Positions 6,951-13,843 of a stretch of DNA of 13,939 bases are shown here, in pieces. The position numbers and the translations under genes are program-made. This stretch comes from Azonexus sp. (GTDB taxonomy: Bacteria; Pseudomonadota; Gammaproteobacteria; Burkholderiales; Rhodocyclaceae): positions 1-13,939 of the forward strand of contig JAITWU010000189.1 in assembly GCA_031285115.1 (NCBI GenBank). The letters run 5' to 3'. Under the pieces are notes generated by a model that saw only the letters and a program-made list of their open reading frames with translations, had not been told where the DNA came from and did no database searches. The stretch's first letter is position 1, and every line of letters begins with the position of its first letter.

Positions 6951-7706
6951 ATGACCGACGAACAACTCCTCCGCTACAGCCGCCACATCCTCCTCGACGA
7001 ACTTGGCATCGAAGGTCAGGAACGCATTCTCGCCAGCCATGCGCTGATCGTCGGGGCTGGCGGGCTGGGTTCGCCAGCGGCGCTCTATCTGGCTTCCGCC
7101 GGGATCGGCAAAATCACGCTGGCTGACAACGACACTGTCGATTTCACCAACCTGCAACGGCAAATCCTCCACACCCAGACGCGGGTCGGCATGGCCAAGG
7201 CCGAATCGGGACGGCAGGCGCTCGCCGCGATCAATCCTGACATCGCCATCGTCCCGCTACAGGAACGTCTGGCCGGTGAAGAACTGGCGGCCCTCGTCGC
7301 CAGCGCCGACCTCGTCCTCGACTGCACCGACAACTTCGCCACCCGCCACGCCATCAACCGCGCCTGCGTCCGCCACAAAAAGCCGCTCGTTTCCGGCGCG
7401 GCCATCCGTTTCGACGGCCAGATCAGCGTCTACGACCTGCGCCGCAGCGCCGCCCCCTGCTACCACTGCCTCTTTCCCGAAGCCGCCGAGGTCGAAGAAG
7501 TCCGCTGCTCGGTCATGGGCGTTTTCGCCCCGCTGACCGGCATCATCGGCGCCATGCAAGCTGCCGAAGCCTTGAAACTCGCGGCAGGCATCGGCAACAG
7601 CCTCGTCGGTCGCCTGCTGCTCCTCGACGCGCTCAACATGGAATGGCGCAGCATCCGCTTCACCAAAGACCCGGCTTGCGCGGTGTGCGGGACGGGACGG
7701 CAGTAA
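6951..7706 (+). CDS. moeB: MoeB/ThiF-type sulfur-carrier adenylyltransferase
   Basis: This is a cytoplasmic E1-like enzyme that adenylates the C-terminal glycine of a small sulfur-carrier protein (MoaD for molybdenum cofactor, or ThiS for thiamine). The 251-residue length matches MoeB/HesA. The ATP site GAGGLGSP is at 35-42, followed by DFTNLQRQILH (64-74), DCTDNF (124-129) and the zinc cysteines C170-x-x-C173 and C243-x-x-C246. C186 in RCSVMGVF is in the usual place of the E1-type cysteine. There is no C-terminal rhodanese domain. Which carrier it serves cannot be told from sequence, so MoeB is the family-based default. The start is the canonical MTDEQLLRYSRHILL. It directly abuts the heptad repeat, so no Shine-Dalgarno site is visible. 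Confidence 0.92.
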   Translation: MTDEQLLRYSRHILLDELGIEGQERILASHALIVGAGGLGSPAALYLASAGIGKITLADNDTVDFTNLQRQILHTQTRVGMAKAESGRQALAAINPDIAIVPLQERLAGEELAALVASADLVLDCTDNFATRHAINRACVRHKKPLVSGAAIRFDGQISVYDLRRSAAPCYHCLFPEAAEVEEVRCSVMGVFAPLTGIIGAMQAAEALKLAAGIGNSLVGRLLLLDALNMEWRSIRFTKDPACAVCGTGRQ

Positions 7707-7790
7707 GCGGGCAGTTGCGACAGCCGCCTTATTCCGTTTCCAGATCAAGCGAAGGCGACAAAGCAGGAGAAGGCGCTGTTCCGCCCCGCC

Positions 7791-9488
7791 TCAAGCCGCC
7801 CGCTCAATCGCCATCTTCGCGCCAACGACGCCAAGCCGATTGACGCCGCTGATGAGCGCCTTGATCGAGGCGGTGACGATATTGCCGTCGATGCCGACGC
7901 CGTAGCGTTCGCCGCAGTCGGGAGCGGCCAGTTCGATGAGGGCGCAGGCCCGGGCGTTGCCATCGTCGCCTGCCGGGATCATCGAACGCTCTTCGTAACT
8001 GCGCACCTGAATCTCGATCCCGGCGCTGTGCAGGGCGTGCACCGCCGCATTGATCGGGCCGTTGCCTTGGCCGGTGAGATGGCGCGGCCTGCCGTCGATG
8101 TCGACCGAGAGGCGGATGCCCTGGGCGTCGCCATCCTCGAACAGGTGGTGTTCGCGGTAGCGCATGGGGGCTGGCGCATCGAGGTAGGTGGCGGCGAACA
8201 GGCGCCAGATGTCATCGGCGCTGACTTCGCCGCCATGCGCTTCGGCGTGTTCCTGGACGATGCTGGAAAATTCGATCTGGAGGCGGCGCGGCATGATGAT
8301 GCCGTGTTCGGCTTCCATGAGGTAGGCGATGCCACCCTTGCCCGACTGGCTGTTGACGCGAATGACGGAATCGTAGGCGCGGCCCACGTCCGCCGGATCG
8401 ACGGGGAGATAGGGCACTGACCACGGCTGATCCGCCTTTTGGGCGGCAAACCCCTTCTTGATGGCGTCCTGGTGGGAGCCGGAGAAGGCCGTGAAGACGA
8501 GATCACCGGCGTAAGGGTGGCGCGGGTGGATGGGCAACCGGGTGCAGTGTTCGTAAGTGCGGGCGATGGCGTTGATGTCGGAAAAATCGAGGCCGGGATC
8601 AACGCCCTGGGTGCGCAGGTTGAGGGCCAGCGTCACGAGATCGACATTGCCGGTGCGCTCGCCGTTGCCAAAGAGGCAGCCTTCGACGCGATCGGCCCCG
8701 GCCATGAGGCCCAATTCGGCGGCGGCGACCGCCGTACCACGGTCGTTGTGCGGGTGCAGGCTGATGATGACGCTGTCGCGGCGAGCGAGGTGACGGTGCA
8801 TCCATTCGATCTGGTCGGCGTGGATATTGGGCGTCGCCATTTCGACCGTGGCCGGGAGATTGAGAATGACTTGGCGCTGCGGCGTCGCTCCCCAGGCGGC
8901 GGTGACGGCGTCGCAGATTTCCTTGGCGAAATCGAGTTCGGTGCCGGTGAAGTGCTCCGGGCTGTACTGGAGCATGACCTCGGTTTCCGGCATCGCCGCC
9001 GCCAAATCGCGGATCAAGGTGACGGCATCGACCGCCAGCCGCGTGATTTCGGCCTTGCTCAAATTGAACACCGTGGCGCGGGAAACCGGGCTGGTGGCGT
9101 TGTAGACATGCACGATCACCCGCCGCGCCCCTCTGATCGCCTCAAAAGTGCGGCGGATCAAGGCGTCGCGGGCCGGGGTCAGGACTTCGATGGTGACATC
9201 ATCGGGAATGTGGCCGCCTTCGATGAGTTGGCGAACGAAGCCGAATTCGGTCGCCGAAGCCGAGGGAAAGGCGATTTCGATTTCCTTGAAGCCAATGGCG
9301 CACAAGGTTTTGAAAAGACGCATCTTTTTCTCGCCATTCATCGGCTCGAACAACGCCTGATTGCCGTCGCGCAAATCGGTGCTCATCCAGACCGGCGCTT
9401 TGCTGATGACGCGGCTAGGCCATTGGCGGTCGACGAGATTGACCGGGGGAAAGGCGCTGTACTTCGACGGGTTCGGGGCTTGATTCAT
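7791..9488 (-). CDS. leuA: 2-isopropylmalate synthase, long (yeast/actinobacterial) type
   Basis: This enzyme condenses acetyl-CoA with 2-oxoisovalerate, the first committed step of leucine synthesis. It has 565 residues and starts at MNQAPNPSKYSAFPPV, with AGGAA 8 nt upstream. The catalytic TIM barrel holds STDLRDGNQ (R40, D41), HPHND (245-249) and GNGERTGN (274-281), which supply the metal ligands. A C-terminal regulatory (leucine-binding) dimer domain spans about 430-565. The opening KAPVWMSTDLRDGNQALFEPM is the signature of the longer class and differs from the roughly 510-residue LeuA common in proteobacterial ilv-leu operons, so this may be an additional or transferred copy. It diverges from an Lrp-type regulator gene and converges on moeB. 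Confidence 0.96.
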   Translation of the reverse strand: MNQAPNPSKYSAFPPVNLVDRQWPSRVISKAPVWMSTDLRDGNQALFEPMNGEKKMRLFKTLCAIGFKEIEIAFPSASATEFGFVRQLIEGGHIPDDVTIEVLTPARDALIRRTFEAIRGARRVIVHVYNATSPVSRATVFNLSKAEITRLAVDAVTLIRDLAAAMPETEVMLQYSPEHFTGTELDFAKEICDAVTAAWGATPQRQVILNLPATVEMATPNIHADQIEWMHRHLARRDSVIISLHPHNDRGTAVAAAELGLMAGADRVEGCLFGNGERTGNVDLVTLALNLRTQGVDPGLDFSDINAIARTYEHCTRLPIHPRHPYAGDLVFTAFSGSHQDAIKKGFAAQKADQPWSVPYLPVDPADVGRAYDSVIRVNSQSGKGGIAYLMEAEHGIIMPRRLQIEFSSIVQEHAEAHGGEVSADDIWRLFAATYLDAPAPMRYREHHLFEDGDAQGIRLSVDIDGRPRHLTGQGNGPINAAVHALHSAGIEIQVRSYEERSMIPAGDDGNARACALIELAAPDCGERYGVGIDGNIVTASIKALISGVNRLGVVGAKMAIERAA

Positions 9489-9565
9489 GGTGGAAATTCC
9501 TGCGACAAAAGTGATTGCAATGAGCGCCATATTACGCAAAGACGGCGGGCAGGCGCTTGCGTTGT

Positions 9566-9601
9566 TTGCTCAAAATTGGCGCAATTGAGCAATAAAATTG
9601 C
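9566..9601. promoter_or_regulatory. overlapping dyads between divergent leuA and the Lrp-type gene
   Basis: TTGCTCAA (9566-9573) is mirrored by TTGAGCAA (9585-9592), and the shared half GCAATT (9581-9586) is mirrored by AATTGC (9596-9601). The two overlapping palindromes sit in the 170-nt intergenic region, which is AT-richer than its flanks. A possible lrp promoter, TTGCCA (9598-9603), 16 nt, TAAAAA (9620-9625), has its -35 on the edge of the second dyad. These are likely binding sites for the adjacent Lrp-type regulator, a family that commonly controls itself and a divergent metabolic gene. The binding itself is inferred. Confidence 0.5.
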
Positions 9602-9658
9602 CAATAATCCCGATTGATGTAAAAATTATTTCTGCTTTGAAGAACATAGAGAAATATC

Positions 9659-10126
9659 ATGCAACTTGATCGCTACGACCGGCTGATTCTCACCCTGTTG
9701 CAGGAAGATGGTCGCATCAGCAATCAGGATCTGGCCGACCGCATTGGCCTGTCGCCCTCGCCCTGCCTGCGCCGCGTGCGGGCGCTCGAAGAAGCCGGGC
9801 TGATCGCTGGCTACCGCGCCCTGCTCGACACCAAAAAACTCGGCCTCACGCTCATGGCGCTCATTGGCATTTCGATGGACCAGCACACGCCAGAACGCTT
9901 CGCCAATTTTGAGCAAACCGTCGCCGACATTCCCGAAATTCTCGAATGCCTGCTCATCACCGGCCAGCAGTCGGATTACCAATTGAAAGCCGTGATCCGC
10001 GACATGGACGCCTATCAAGACCTGCTGCTCAACCGCATCACGCGCATCAGCGGCGTCACCGGCGTCCATACCAGCTTCGTCCTGCGCCGGGTGGTCGACC
10101 GGACGGCGCTGCCGGTCACGGTATAA
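9659..10126 (+). CDS. Lrp/AsnC family transcriptional regulator
   Basis: This regulator has 155 residues. The N-terminal helix-turn-helix DNA-binding domain covers about 1-55 (DRLILTLLQEDGRISNQDLADRIGLSPSPCLRRVRALEEAGLI), and the ligand-sensing, oligomer-forming RAM domain covers about 65-150 (LECLLITGQQSDYQLKAVIRDMDAY). Family members bind amino acids and act as dimers to octamers. The effector here is unknown, but divergence from a leucine-synthesis gene makes a branched-chain amino acid a fair guess. The upstream region is AT-rich and has no strong Shine-Dalgarno (AGAGAA only). Its stop codon lies inside the TATAAT of the rnpB promoter. Confidence 0.95.
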   Translation: MQLDRYDRLILTLLQEDGRISNQDLADRIGLSPSPCLRRVRALEEAGLIAGYRALLDTKKLGLTLMALIGISMDQHTPERFANFEQTVADIPEILECLLITGQQSDYQLKAVIRDMDAYQDLLLNRITRISGVTGVHTSFVLRRVVDRTALPVTV

Positions 10127-10127
10127 T
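10122..10127 (+). promoter_or_regulatory. -10 box of rnpB, overlapping the lrp stop codon
   Basis: This is a perfect TATAAT that begins 13 nt before the first paired base of RNase P RNA, so initiation near 10134 would give an almost unprocessed 5' end. The TAA stop of the Lrp-type gene (10124-10126) lies within it. The -35 region would fall in coding sequence, and no good TTGACA match is seen there. Confidence 0.6.
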
Positions 10128-10134
10128 CCCCGGC

Positions 10135-10512
10135 GGAAAGTCGGCCAGGCAATCGCCGCGTGCTTTGGCACGGGGAGGAAAGTCCGGGCTTCACAGGGCA
10201 GGATGCCAGCTAACGGCTGGGCGCTATAAGCCGCAAGGTAAAGGCGACGGAAAGTGCAACAGAAAACAGACCGCCGATGGCCCGCAAGGGAACAGGCAAG
10301 GGTGAAACGGTGCGGCAAGAGCGCACCGCGTCCACGGTAACGGCGGACGGCACGGCAAACCCCATCCGAAGCAAGACCAAACAGGGAGCCATAGCGCGGC
10401 CCGCGCTGCCCCCGGGTAGGTCGCTTGAACCTGTCGGCAACGGCAGGTCTAGAGGAATGATTGCCGAACCTCGCAAGAGGGGAACAGAACCCGGCTTATC
10501 GGCCGACTTTCC
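10135..10512 (+). ncRNA. rnpB: RNase P RNA, bacterial class A
   Basis: This is the catalytic RNA that, with the RnpA protein, cleaves the 5' leader from pre-tRNAs. The ends were set by a perfect 12-bp P1 helix, GGAAAGTCGGCC (10135-10146) with GGCCGACTTTCC (10501-10512). Universal conserved blocks appear in order: GAGGAAAGTCCGGGCT (10175-10190), the GGTGAAACGGTGCGGCAAGA region near 10300-10328, AGAGGAATGATTG (10451-10463) and ACAGAACCCGGCTTATC (10484-10500), which pairs back to the first block as P4. The 378-nt length suits class A RNAs of betaproteobacteria. No intrinsic terminator is visible after it, and the 3' end runs directly into a heptad repeat. Confidence 0.97.
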
Positions 10513-10547
10513 AATCAGGTTACGGGTTTTGTGGAACAGGGTTCAGT
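10513..10547. repeat. half copy of the heptad repeat, directly after rnpB
   Basis: Five 7-nt units start at the base after the rnpB P1 helix. They resemble the left arm at 6850-6884: over 36 aligned bases 28 are identical, including the first 11 (AATCAGGTTAC). The central hairpin and the mirrored right arm are absent. The rest of the gap to 10608 shows no gene, terminator or other structure that I can support. Confidence 0.65.
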
Positions 10548-10608
10548 CCATAAATCAACTGTCGCTTGAAGACGATAAGGGCGAGGAGAAATATTGCTGC
10601 GCCCCACC

Positions 10609-10980
10609 CTACGACTTTAGCAAATTCCAGTTATTCAAATAGCGACCGTCCACGTCGGCGAAGCCATTTTTATCGGCCTCCATGCTTGCCAAGGCTTTGC
10701 TGGGCACGATGTAAAAACAATGTTTGGGCTGCTCAAACAAAATAAAAAACAATAAATCATGGCATTCTTCTTTTATCCCCTCGAAATAAAATGCCGACCA
10801 TGGCTTTTCGTCCTGCTTGGTCGCAGCCTGTATGCGATAAACTTTTCCCGTCGCCTTATCTCGCGCCAACAACCTGTTGCTCCTGGAATCCTCCTGAGAA
10901 ACAACAAAGCCTTTGGCGGCGAGTTCTTGCTTAACAGTCTCTTTTCCGTAACGACCACTTTGTGCCCGGCTCATAGCCAT
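10609..10980 (-). CDS. unknown protein resembling a degenerate PD-(D/E)XK nuclease-like fold
   Basis: This is a cytoplasmic protein of about 123 residues. The pattern GRYGKETVKQELAAKGF, then NRLLARDKATGKVYRIQAATK, then HDLLFFILFEQP and FYIVPSKAL follows the layout of small PD-(D/E)XK-fold proteins, in which one expects a YDLLA aspartate and an IQVK lysine. Here these positions read NRLLA and IQAA, so both catalytic residues seem lost and nuclease activity is doubtful. The resemblance is by eye and may be wrong. The start at 10980 is supported by AAGGTG five bases upstream. A GTG at 11052 would add 24 residues with no ribosome site. It is the last gene of an AT-rich minus-strand group, 72 nt after the exported protein gene. 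Confidence 0.7.
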   Translation of the reverse strand: MAMSRAQSGRYGKETVKQELAAKGFVVSQEDSRSNRLLARDKATGKVYRIQAATKQDEKPWSAFYFEGIKEECHDLLFFILFEQPKHCFYIVPSKALASMEADKNGFADVDGRYLNNWNLLKS

Positions 10981-11052
10981 AAGTTCACCTTGAGTAGAGT
11001 AACGATCAAAATCATCGGATTTTTTGGTACTGATATTTTTACATACTACCAC

Positions 11053-11988
11053 CTAATTTTTCGGCATCGAATCTTGTGGCGCCGAGGGGGCGGCAGTGTT
11101 TTCTGCAGCATCAGGAAACTGTGCAAATATTTTCCCGGTAACGCCAGAATAAAAAATAATTTTTACTATGTCGCCGAATAGTGGTTTTTGTGAAACAATG
11201 AAGCCCCGTGGCGACTTGAAAGTTGGCTCTATACGATTTTCTGACATATACAACAGGTACGGTGATTTTAATTTAACAATCAGAAGTATCTTTAAAGCGG
11301 GCAACTCCTTTGTTGCTGTTTTTGCGTCCATTTTCATACCAAAGGGAACGGTGGCATTATAATAATTTTTTAAATTATCAACCGTATCGACGACAAAATG
11401 GTATTCTGCCATTGATGTTTTTTCAACCTCGACAACTGCCCCAAAGGCATTGTTTGCCTGATAGCGATCCACTTGCAGAACAACCCTTTCAATCAGATAT
11501 GAGTTTTTAGATACAATATTGGATGCCGCATCAGTAACCACAAATACATCTTTGTATGGCTTTTTTTGTGGATTTAAATGCCATATCACTTCTGTCGCAT
11601 CGGCATCGTAGGAATACCCCAGAGAATGCCCTTGGCTATCATATTTGCCGACTTGCACGACAATAGGAAATAGATCACCCAAGCCAATATTACCAATAAT
11701 TTTTTTGGTATAAGCCTCGCTTTTTCGAGACTCAAATTCTTCGGTTGATTCAAATTCACCCTTTTTGATATTCTTGATTGCATCAATGGCATCCACTATG
11801 GCAGACGCTGAAACACCCGTGAAACCAGGATCAATCCGCCCTGCCTCAAGCGTCTTCAACGAAAATGGCTGAAGATTTTCTGCGCGCTCTATTTTGAGCG
11901 GCTGAATCTCTGTCTTCTTGTTTGTTTGCGCGAGTGCCGGATTGAGTGCTGCACCAAATAATAATGCAGCCAAAATAATGTATTTCAT
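11053..11988 (-). CDS. exported protein of unknown function
   Basis: I do not recognise this 311-residue protein. It begins with a clear signal peptide (MKYIILAALLFGAALNPALAQ, cut near residue 21), so it should be periplasmic or outer-membrane associated, with no further membrane segment. A segment reading IKKGEFESTEEFESRKSEAY (about 73-92) resembles a short motif common in other bacterial exported proteins of unknown role. The remainder is beta-rich in appearance (VVLQVDRYQANNAFGAVVEV, LKILLIVKLKSPYLLY) and ends in an Ala/Pro/Ser-rich tail. GGAGA lies 6 nt upstream of the ATG. Base composition is clearly AT-richer than that of the housekeeping genes, which suggests acquisition by transfer. 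Confidence 0.85.
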   Translation of the reverse strand: MKYIILAALLFGAALNPALAQTNKKTEIQPLKIERAENLQPFSLKTLEAGRIDPGFTGVSASAIVDAIDAIKNIKKGEFESTEEFESRKSEAYTKKIIGNIGLGDLFPIVVQVGKYDSQGHSLGYSYDADATEVIWHLNPQKKPYKDVFVVTDAASNIVSKNSYLIERVVLQVDRYQANNAFGAVVEVEKTSMAEYHFVVDTVDNLKNYYNATVPFGMKMDAKTATKELPALKILLIVKLKSPYLLYMSENRIEPTFKSPRGFIVSQKPLFGDIVKIIFYSGVTGKIFAQFPDAAENTAAPSAPQDSMPKN

Positions 11989-12043
11989 GGCTATCTCCAG
12001 GATATAATTTATTTGTTAAAATAGTGCAGGGTTAATGGTTTTT

Positions 12044-12412
12044 CTATACTATGAGACTTTCTCGGCGGGAACGCTTGCGGCTTGCGGCGCGAGCGTTAGT
12101 GAATGTATCGGCTTCTTCCTTGGTTGCGACAGGGTAGCTCAACAGTTCGGCCACAAGCTCATTGGTTTTCGCTTCGGCATAGCGTGGATGACGTTTCAGA
12201 TAAGCCAAACCCTCTTCAATTTCCGCTTGCGTGAAGCGTGAGCTTTCGACGACGTAGGCGAAATTGCGGTTTTTTCTGATGTCGTCAATTTTCCCGGTCG
12301 TTGTGCCAGCCTTTGCTGCTAGCTTCTCTGTCGATAATTTGCTGTTTTTACCAAAATGCAGTAAATGCACAACAGCGACAGGCATCTCGCCACGGATGAT
12401 GCAAGCATCCAT
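12044..12412 (-). CDS. small protein of unknown function, possibly DNA-binding
   Basis: This is a 122-residue soluble protein with no signal peptide or membrane segment. A very strong ribosome site (AAGGAGG, 4 nt before the ATG) supports translation. The middle segment LSTEKLAAKAGTTTGKIDDIRKNRNF (about 26-52) has the spacing of a helix-turn-helix. A helical part (AEIEEGLAYLKRHPRY) follows, and the protein ends in a basic tail (ASRKRSRRES). DNA binding is therefore possible but unproven, and I recognise no family. It follows the 87-residue gene by 24 nt and is probably co-transcribed with it. The gap to the exported protein gene is 55 nt of AT-rich sequence. Confidence 0.7.
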   Translation of the reverse strand: MDACIIRGEMPVAVVHLLHFGKNSKLSTEKLAAKAGTTTGKIDDIRKNRNFAYVVESSRFTQAEIEEGLAYLKRHPRYAEAKTNELVAELLSYPVATKEEADTFTNARAASRKRSRRESLIV

Positions 12413-12436
12413 TTTCCCTCCTTTTTTACTCCGTTT

Positions 12437-12700
12437 TTATAACGGCGAAATATTCAACAAATTGGCCAACTCGTGGGCTTCGTCCTGTGAATAAAAAGTG
12501 GCGACAACCTTGCAAGCGCCAAATTCCTGGGCAAGTTCTTTCTGCCGAATGGGGTGATTGCCATAACGAAACCGCCTGGATTGACCCGCATTGGTCAGCT
12601 CATAAGTTCCCCAGGTTCTAGGAAATGTAAGTCCATTGGATGTTGCCTGGCTGCGGGTTTCTTTTGCTTTGGTCAGCAAGCTCTCAATAGCGGCGTTCAT
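12437..12700 (-). CDS. small hypothetical protein, 87 residues
   Basis: This small soluble protein is not recognised. It has an N-terminal helix (MNAAIESLLTKAKETRSQA), a central part rich in aromatic and basic residues (FPRTWGTYEL, SRRFRYGNHPIRQKEL) and a final part reading VATFYSQDEAHELANLLN. GGGAG lies about 11 nt before the ATG, a slightly long spacing. It sits 24 nt before its downstream partner and 24 nt after the lipoprotein gene. Compact size and tight pairing with another small gene could suggest a toxin-antitoxin or phage-derived pair, but no motif supports this and I leave the function open. Confidence 0.65.
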   Translation of the reverse strand: MNAAIESLLTKAKETRSQATSNGLTFPRTWGTYELTNAGQSRRFRYGNHPIRQKELAQEFGACKVVATFYSQDEAHELANLLNISPL

Positions 12701-12724
12701 TTGTCTCTTTCTCCCATGCTGTAA

Positions 12725-13201
12725 TCAAAAATCATCGGTTTTCCTGGCGTTAAGACTTGCTCCCAGGTCGGTAGACAGTTTTTCTATGCGCAAGCGCACC
12801 GACTCGGGTATCCCCAAAGCGGTGTCACCAGTTATTGGTGCAGTTATATTCCCTGGTTGTGTTCCCCACAAAAAGCCGTCAAACGTAGAACGGGCTCGCC
12901 CATCCTTACACTCGACCTGCAATGTATAGGCTACATAGACTGGGGTAAGAAGAGCATAGGTGGACATGCTGCCCTTTCCGATCATCGTCCCGGCATCAAG
13001 GTCGTAGACCTCGACAACCGCTTTGGAATCCTTATAGGTTCGCGCAGCCCAGTCACGGGCAGAGCGGCATACATCCGCCTTTGTCTTGCCCGGCGCTTCA
13101 TGGATGGTAACGACGGATAAAGGGGGGGTCATCGGCCCTGTTGCGCACCCGGACAACATTGCCGCCATAGCAACGGCAACAACAAAAATCAAACGCTTCA
13201 T
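12725..13201 (-). CDS. lipoprotein with DUF4468-like domain
   Basis: This is a 158-residue lipoprotein. Its signal peptide ends in the lipobox LSGC with the lipidated cysteine at C19, and no aspartate follows it, so outer-membrane sorting is expected. The mature part resembles DUF4468, a TBP-like fold with no known function, in the run VCRSARDWAARTYKDSKAV followed by VYDLDAGTMIGKGSM. A second part contains TLQVECKDGRARSTFDGF. The ATG is preceded by GAGGAG at 5 nt. It is the first gene of the minus-strand accessory group and lies about 86 nt downstream of a good sigma-70 promoter that it shares back to back with the helix-turn-helix regulator gene. Confidence 0.85.
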   Translation of the reverse strand: MKRLIFVVAVAMAAMLSGCATGPMTPPLSVVTIHEAPGKTKADVCRSARDWAARTYKDSKAVVEVYDLDAGTMIGKGSMSTYALLTPVYVAYTLQVECKDGRARSTFDGFLWGTQPGNITAPITGDTALGIPESVRLRIEKLSTDLGASLNARKTDDF

Positions 13202-13293
13202 ATCGACTCCTCTCAGTGGTTGGCGGATTGCCTTGGTTATTCGTGTGCGCCTGGCGCGATGGCAGGCAAGGTCGACACGTTTATGTCATATTC

Positions 13294-13322
13294 ATTTTAT
13301 ATCGTTTGATTGTTTATGACAA
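13294..13322 (-). promoter_or_regulatory. sigma-70 promoter of the accessory gene group
   Basis: Reading the minus strand, TTGTCA (13317-13322) and TAAAAT (13294-13299) are separated by exactly 17 nt, each one mismatch from consensus. Initiation near 13287 would leave a leader of about 86 nt before the lipoprotein gene. The flanking arms TGTCATA (13284-13290) and TATGACA (13315-13321) form an inverted repeat around the promoter. Confidence 0.6.
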
Positions 13323-13331
13323 TCGTTCGAT
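13301..13331. promoter_or_regulatory. two operator-like 10-bp repeats, 21 bp apart
   Basis: ATCGTTTGAT (13301-13310) and ATCGTTCGAT (13322-13331) are direct repeats with one mismatch, and each is itself a near palindrome (ATCG, two bases, CGAT). Start-to-start spacing is 21 bp, two helical turns, so both face the same side of DNA. The first lies in the spacer of the minus-strand promoter and the second covers the edge of its -35. A bound dimer pair would block that promoter. The likely binder is the adjacent helix-turn-helix protein. Confidence 0.5.
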
Positions 13332-13367
13332 ACATGAGCGCGCGTGCCAATCCCCGAAACTATCCGC

Positions 13368-13793
13368 ATGGCACAAACTCCCGAAAAGCTGGCGTTCGCT
13401 GCGCGTCTCAAGCAGGCGATGAAACGCAGTCCAAAGAAGATCAGCGGCCCGTCGGAACTCGCCTTGCAGTTCAATTTGCGGCACCGGGCCGGGCAGATCA
13501 CCAATCAGGCGGCGCAAAAATGGCTGGTCGGGGAAAATCGCCCGGCGGCGGACAAAATCGAAACGTTGGCGGAAATGCTCCAGGTTTCCACCCAATGGCT
13601 GAGATACGGCATTGCCGAAACACCCCCGGCGAAGCAGCCCGCCACCCAGGGGGCCGCCGCCAGCCGTCCGGCCCTGACAATGGATGAATTGCAACTCATT
13701 GATAAATTCCGCGCCCTGCCGGAGCATCAACGCTTTCTGGTGCAAGACATCATCGAGCAGTTTTTCCTGCAACAGGAGATGTGGCGGGGGTGA
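13368..13793 (+). CDS. helix-turn-helix transcriptional regulator (XRE-like)
   Basis: This is a cytoplasmic regulator of 141 residues. The N-terminal part (about 1-80) contains SELALQFNLRHRAGQITNQA, then AAQKWLVGENRPAADKIETL and AEMLQVSTQWLRYGI, a helix-turn-helix arrangement common in betaproteobacterial XRE/CI-like regulators. A Pro/Ala-rich linker (about 86-103) leads to a short helical C-terminal part (MDELQLIDKFRALPEHQRFLVQDIIEQFF) likely used for dimer formation. No peptidase or ligand domain is present. The start at 13368 gives MAQTPEKLAF. A GTG at 13344 is possible, and neither has a clear ribosome site. Its divergence from the accessory operon suggests it represses that promoter. Confidence 0.88.
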   Translation: MAQTPEKLAFAARLKQAMKRSPKKISGPSELALQFNLRHRAGQITNQAAQKWLVGENRPAADKIETLAEMLQVSTQWLRYGIAETPPAKQPATQGAAASRPALTMDELQLIDKFRALPEHQRFLVQDIIEQFFLQQEMWRG

Positions 13794-13843
13794 AGCTGGC
13801 GGGCGCCGTCAGTGGGAATCAACAGGGCAATCGCATGAATGAC

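Noticed and set aside
8439..9617. A 392-codon plus-strand open frame opposite leuA
   Set aside because: It is a shadow of leuA with no recognisable domain and no ribosome site.
12044..12700. Firm assignment of a toxin-antitoxin system
   Set aside because: Only size and adjacency suggest it. I see no known toxin or antitoxin motif, so both genes are left as unknown.
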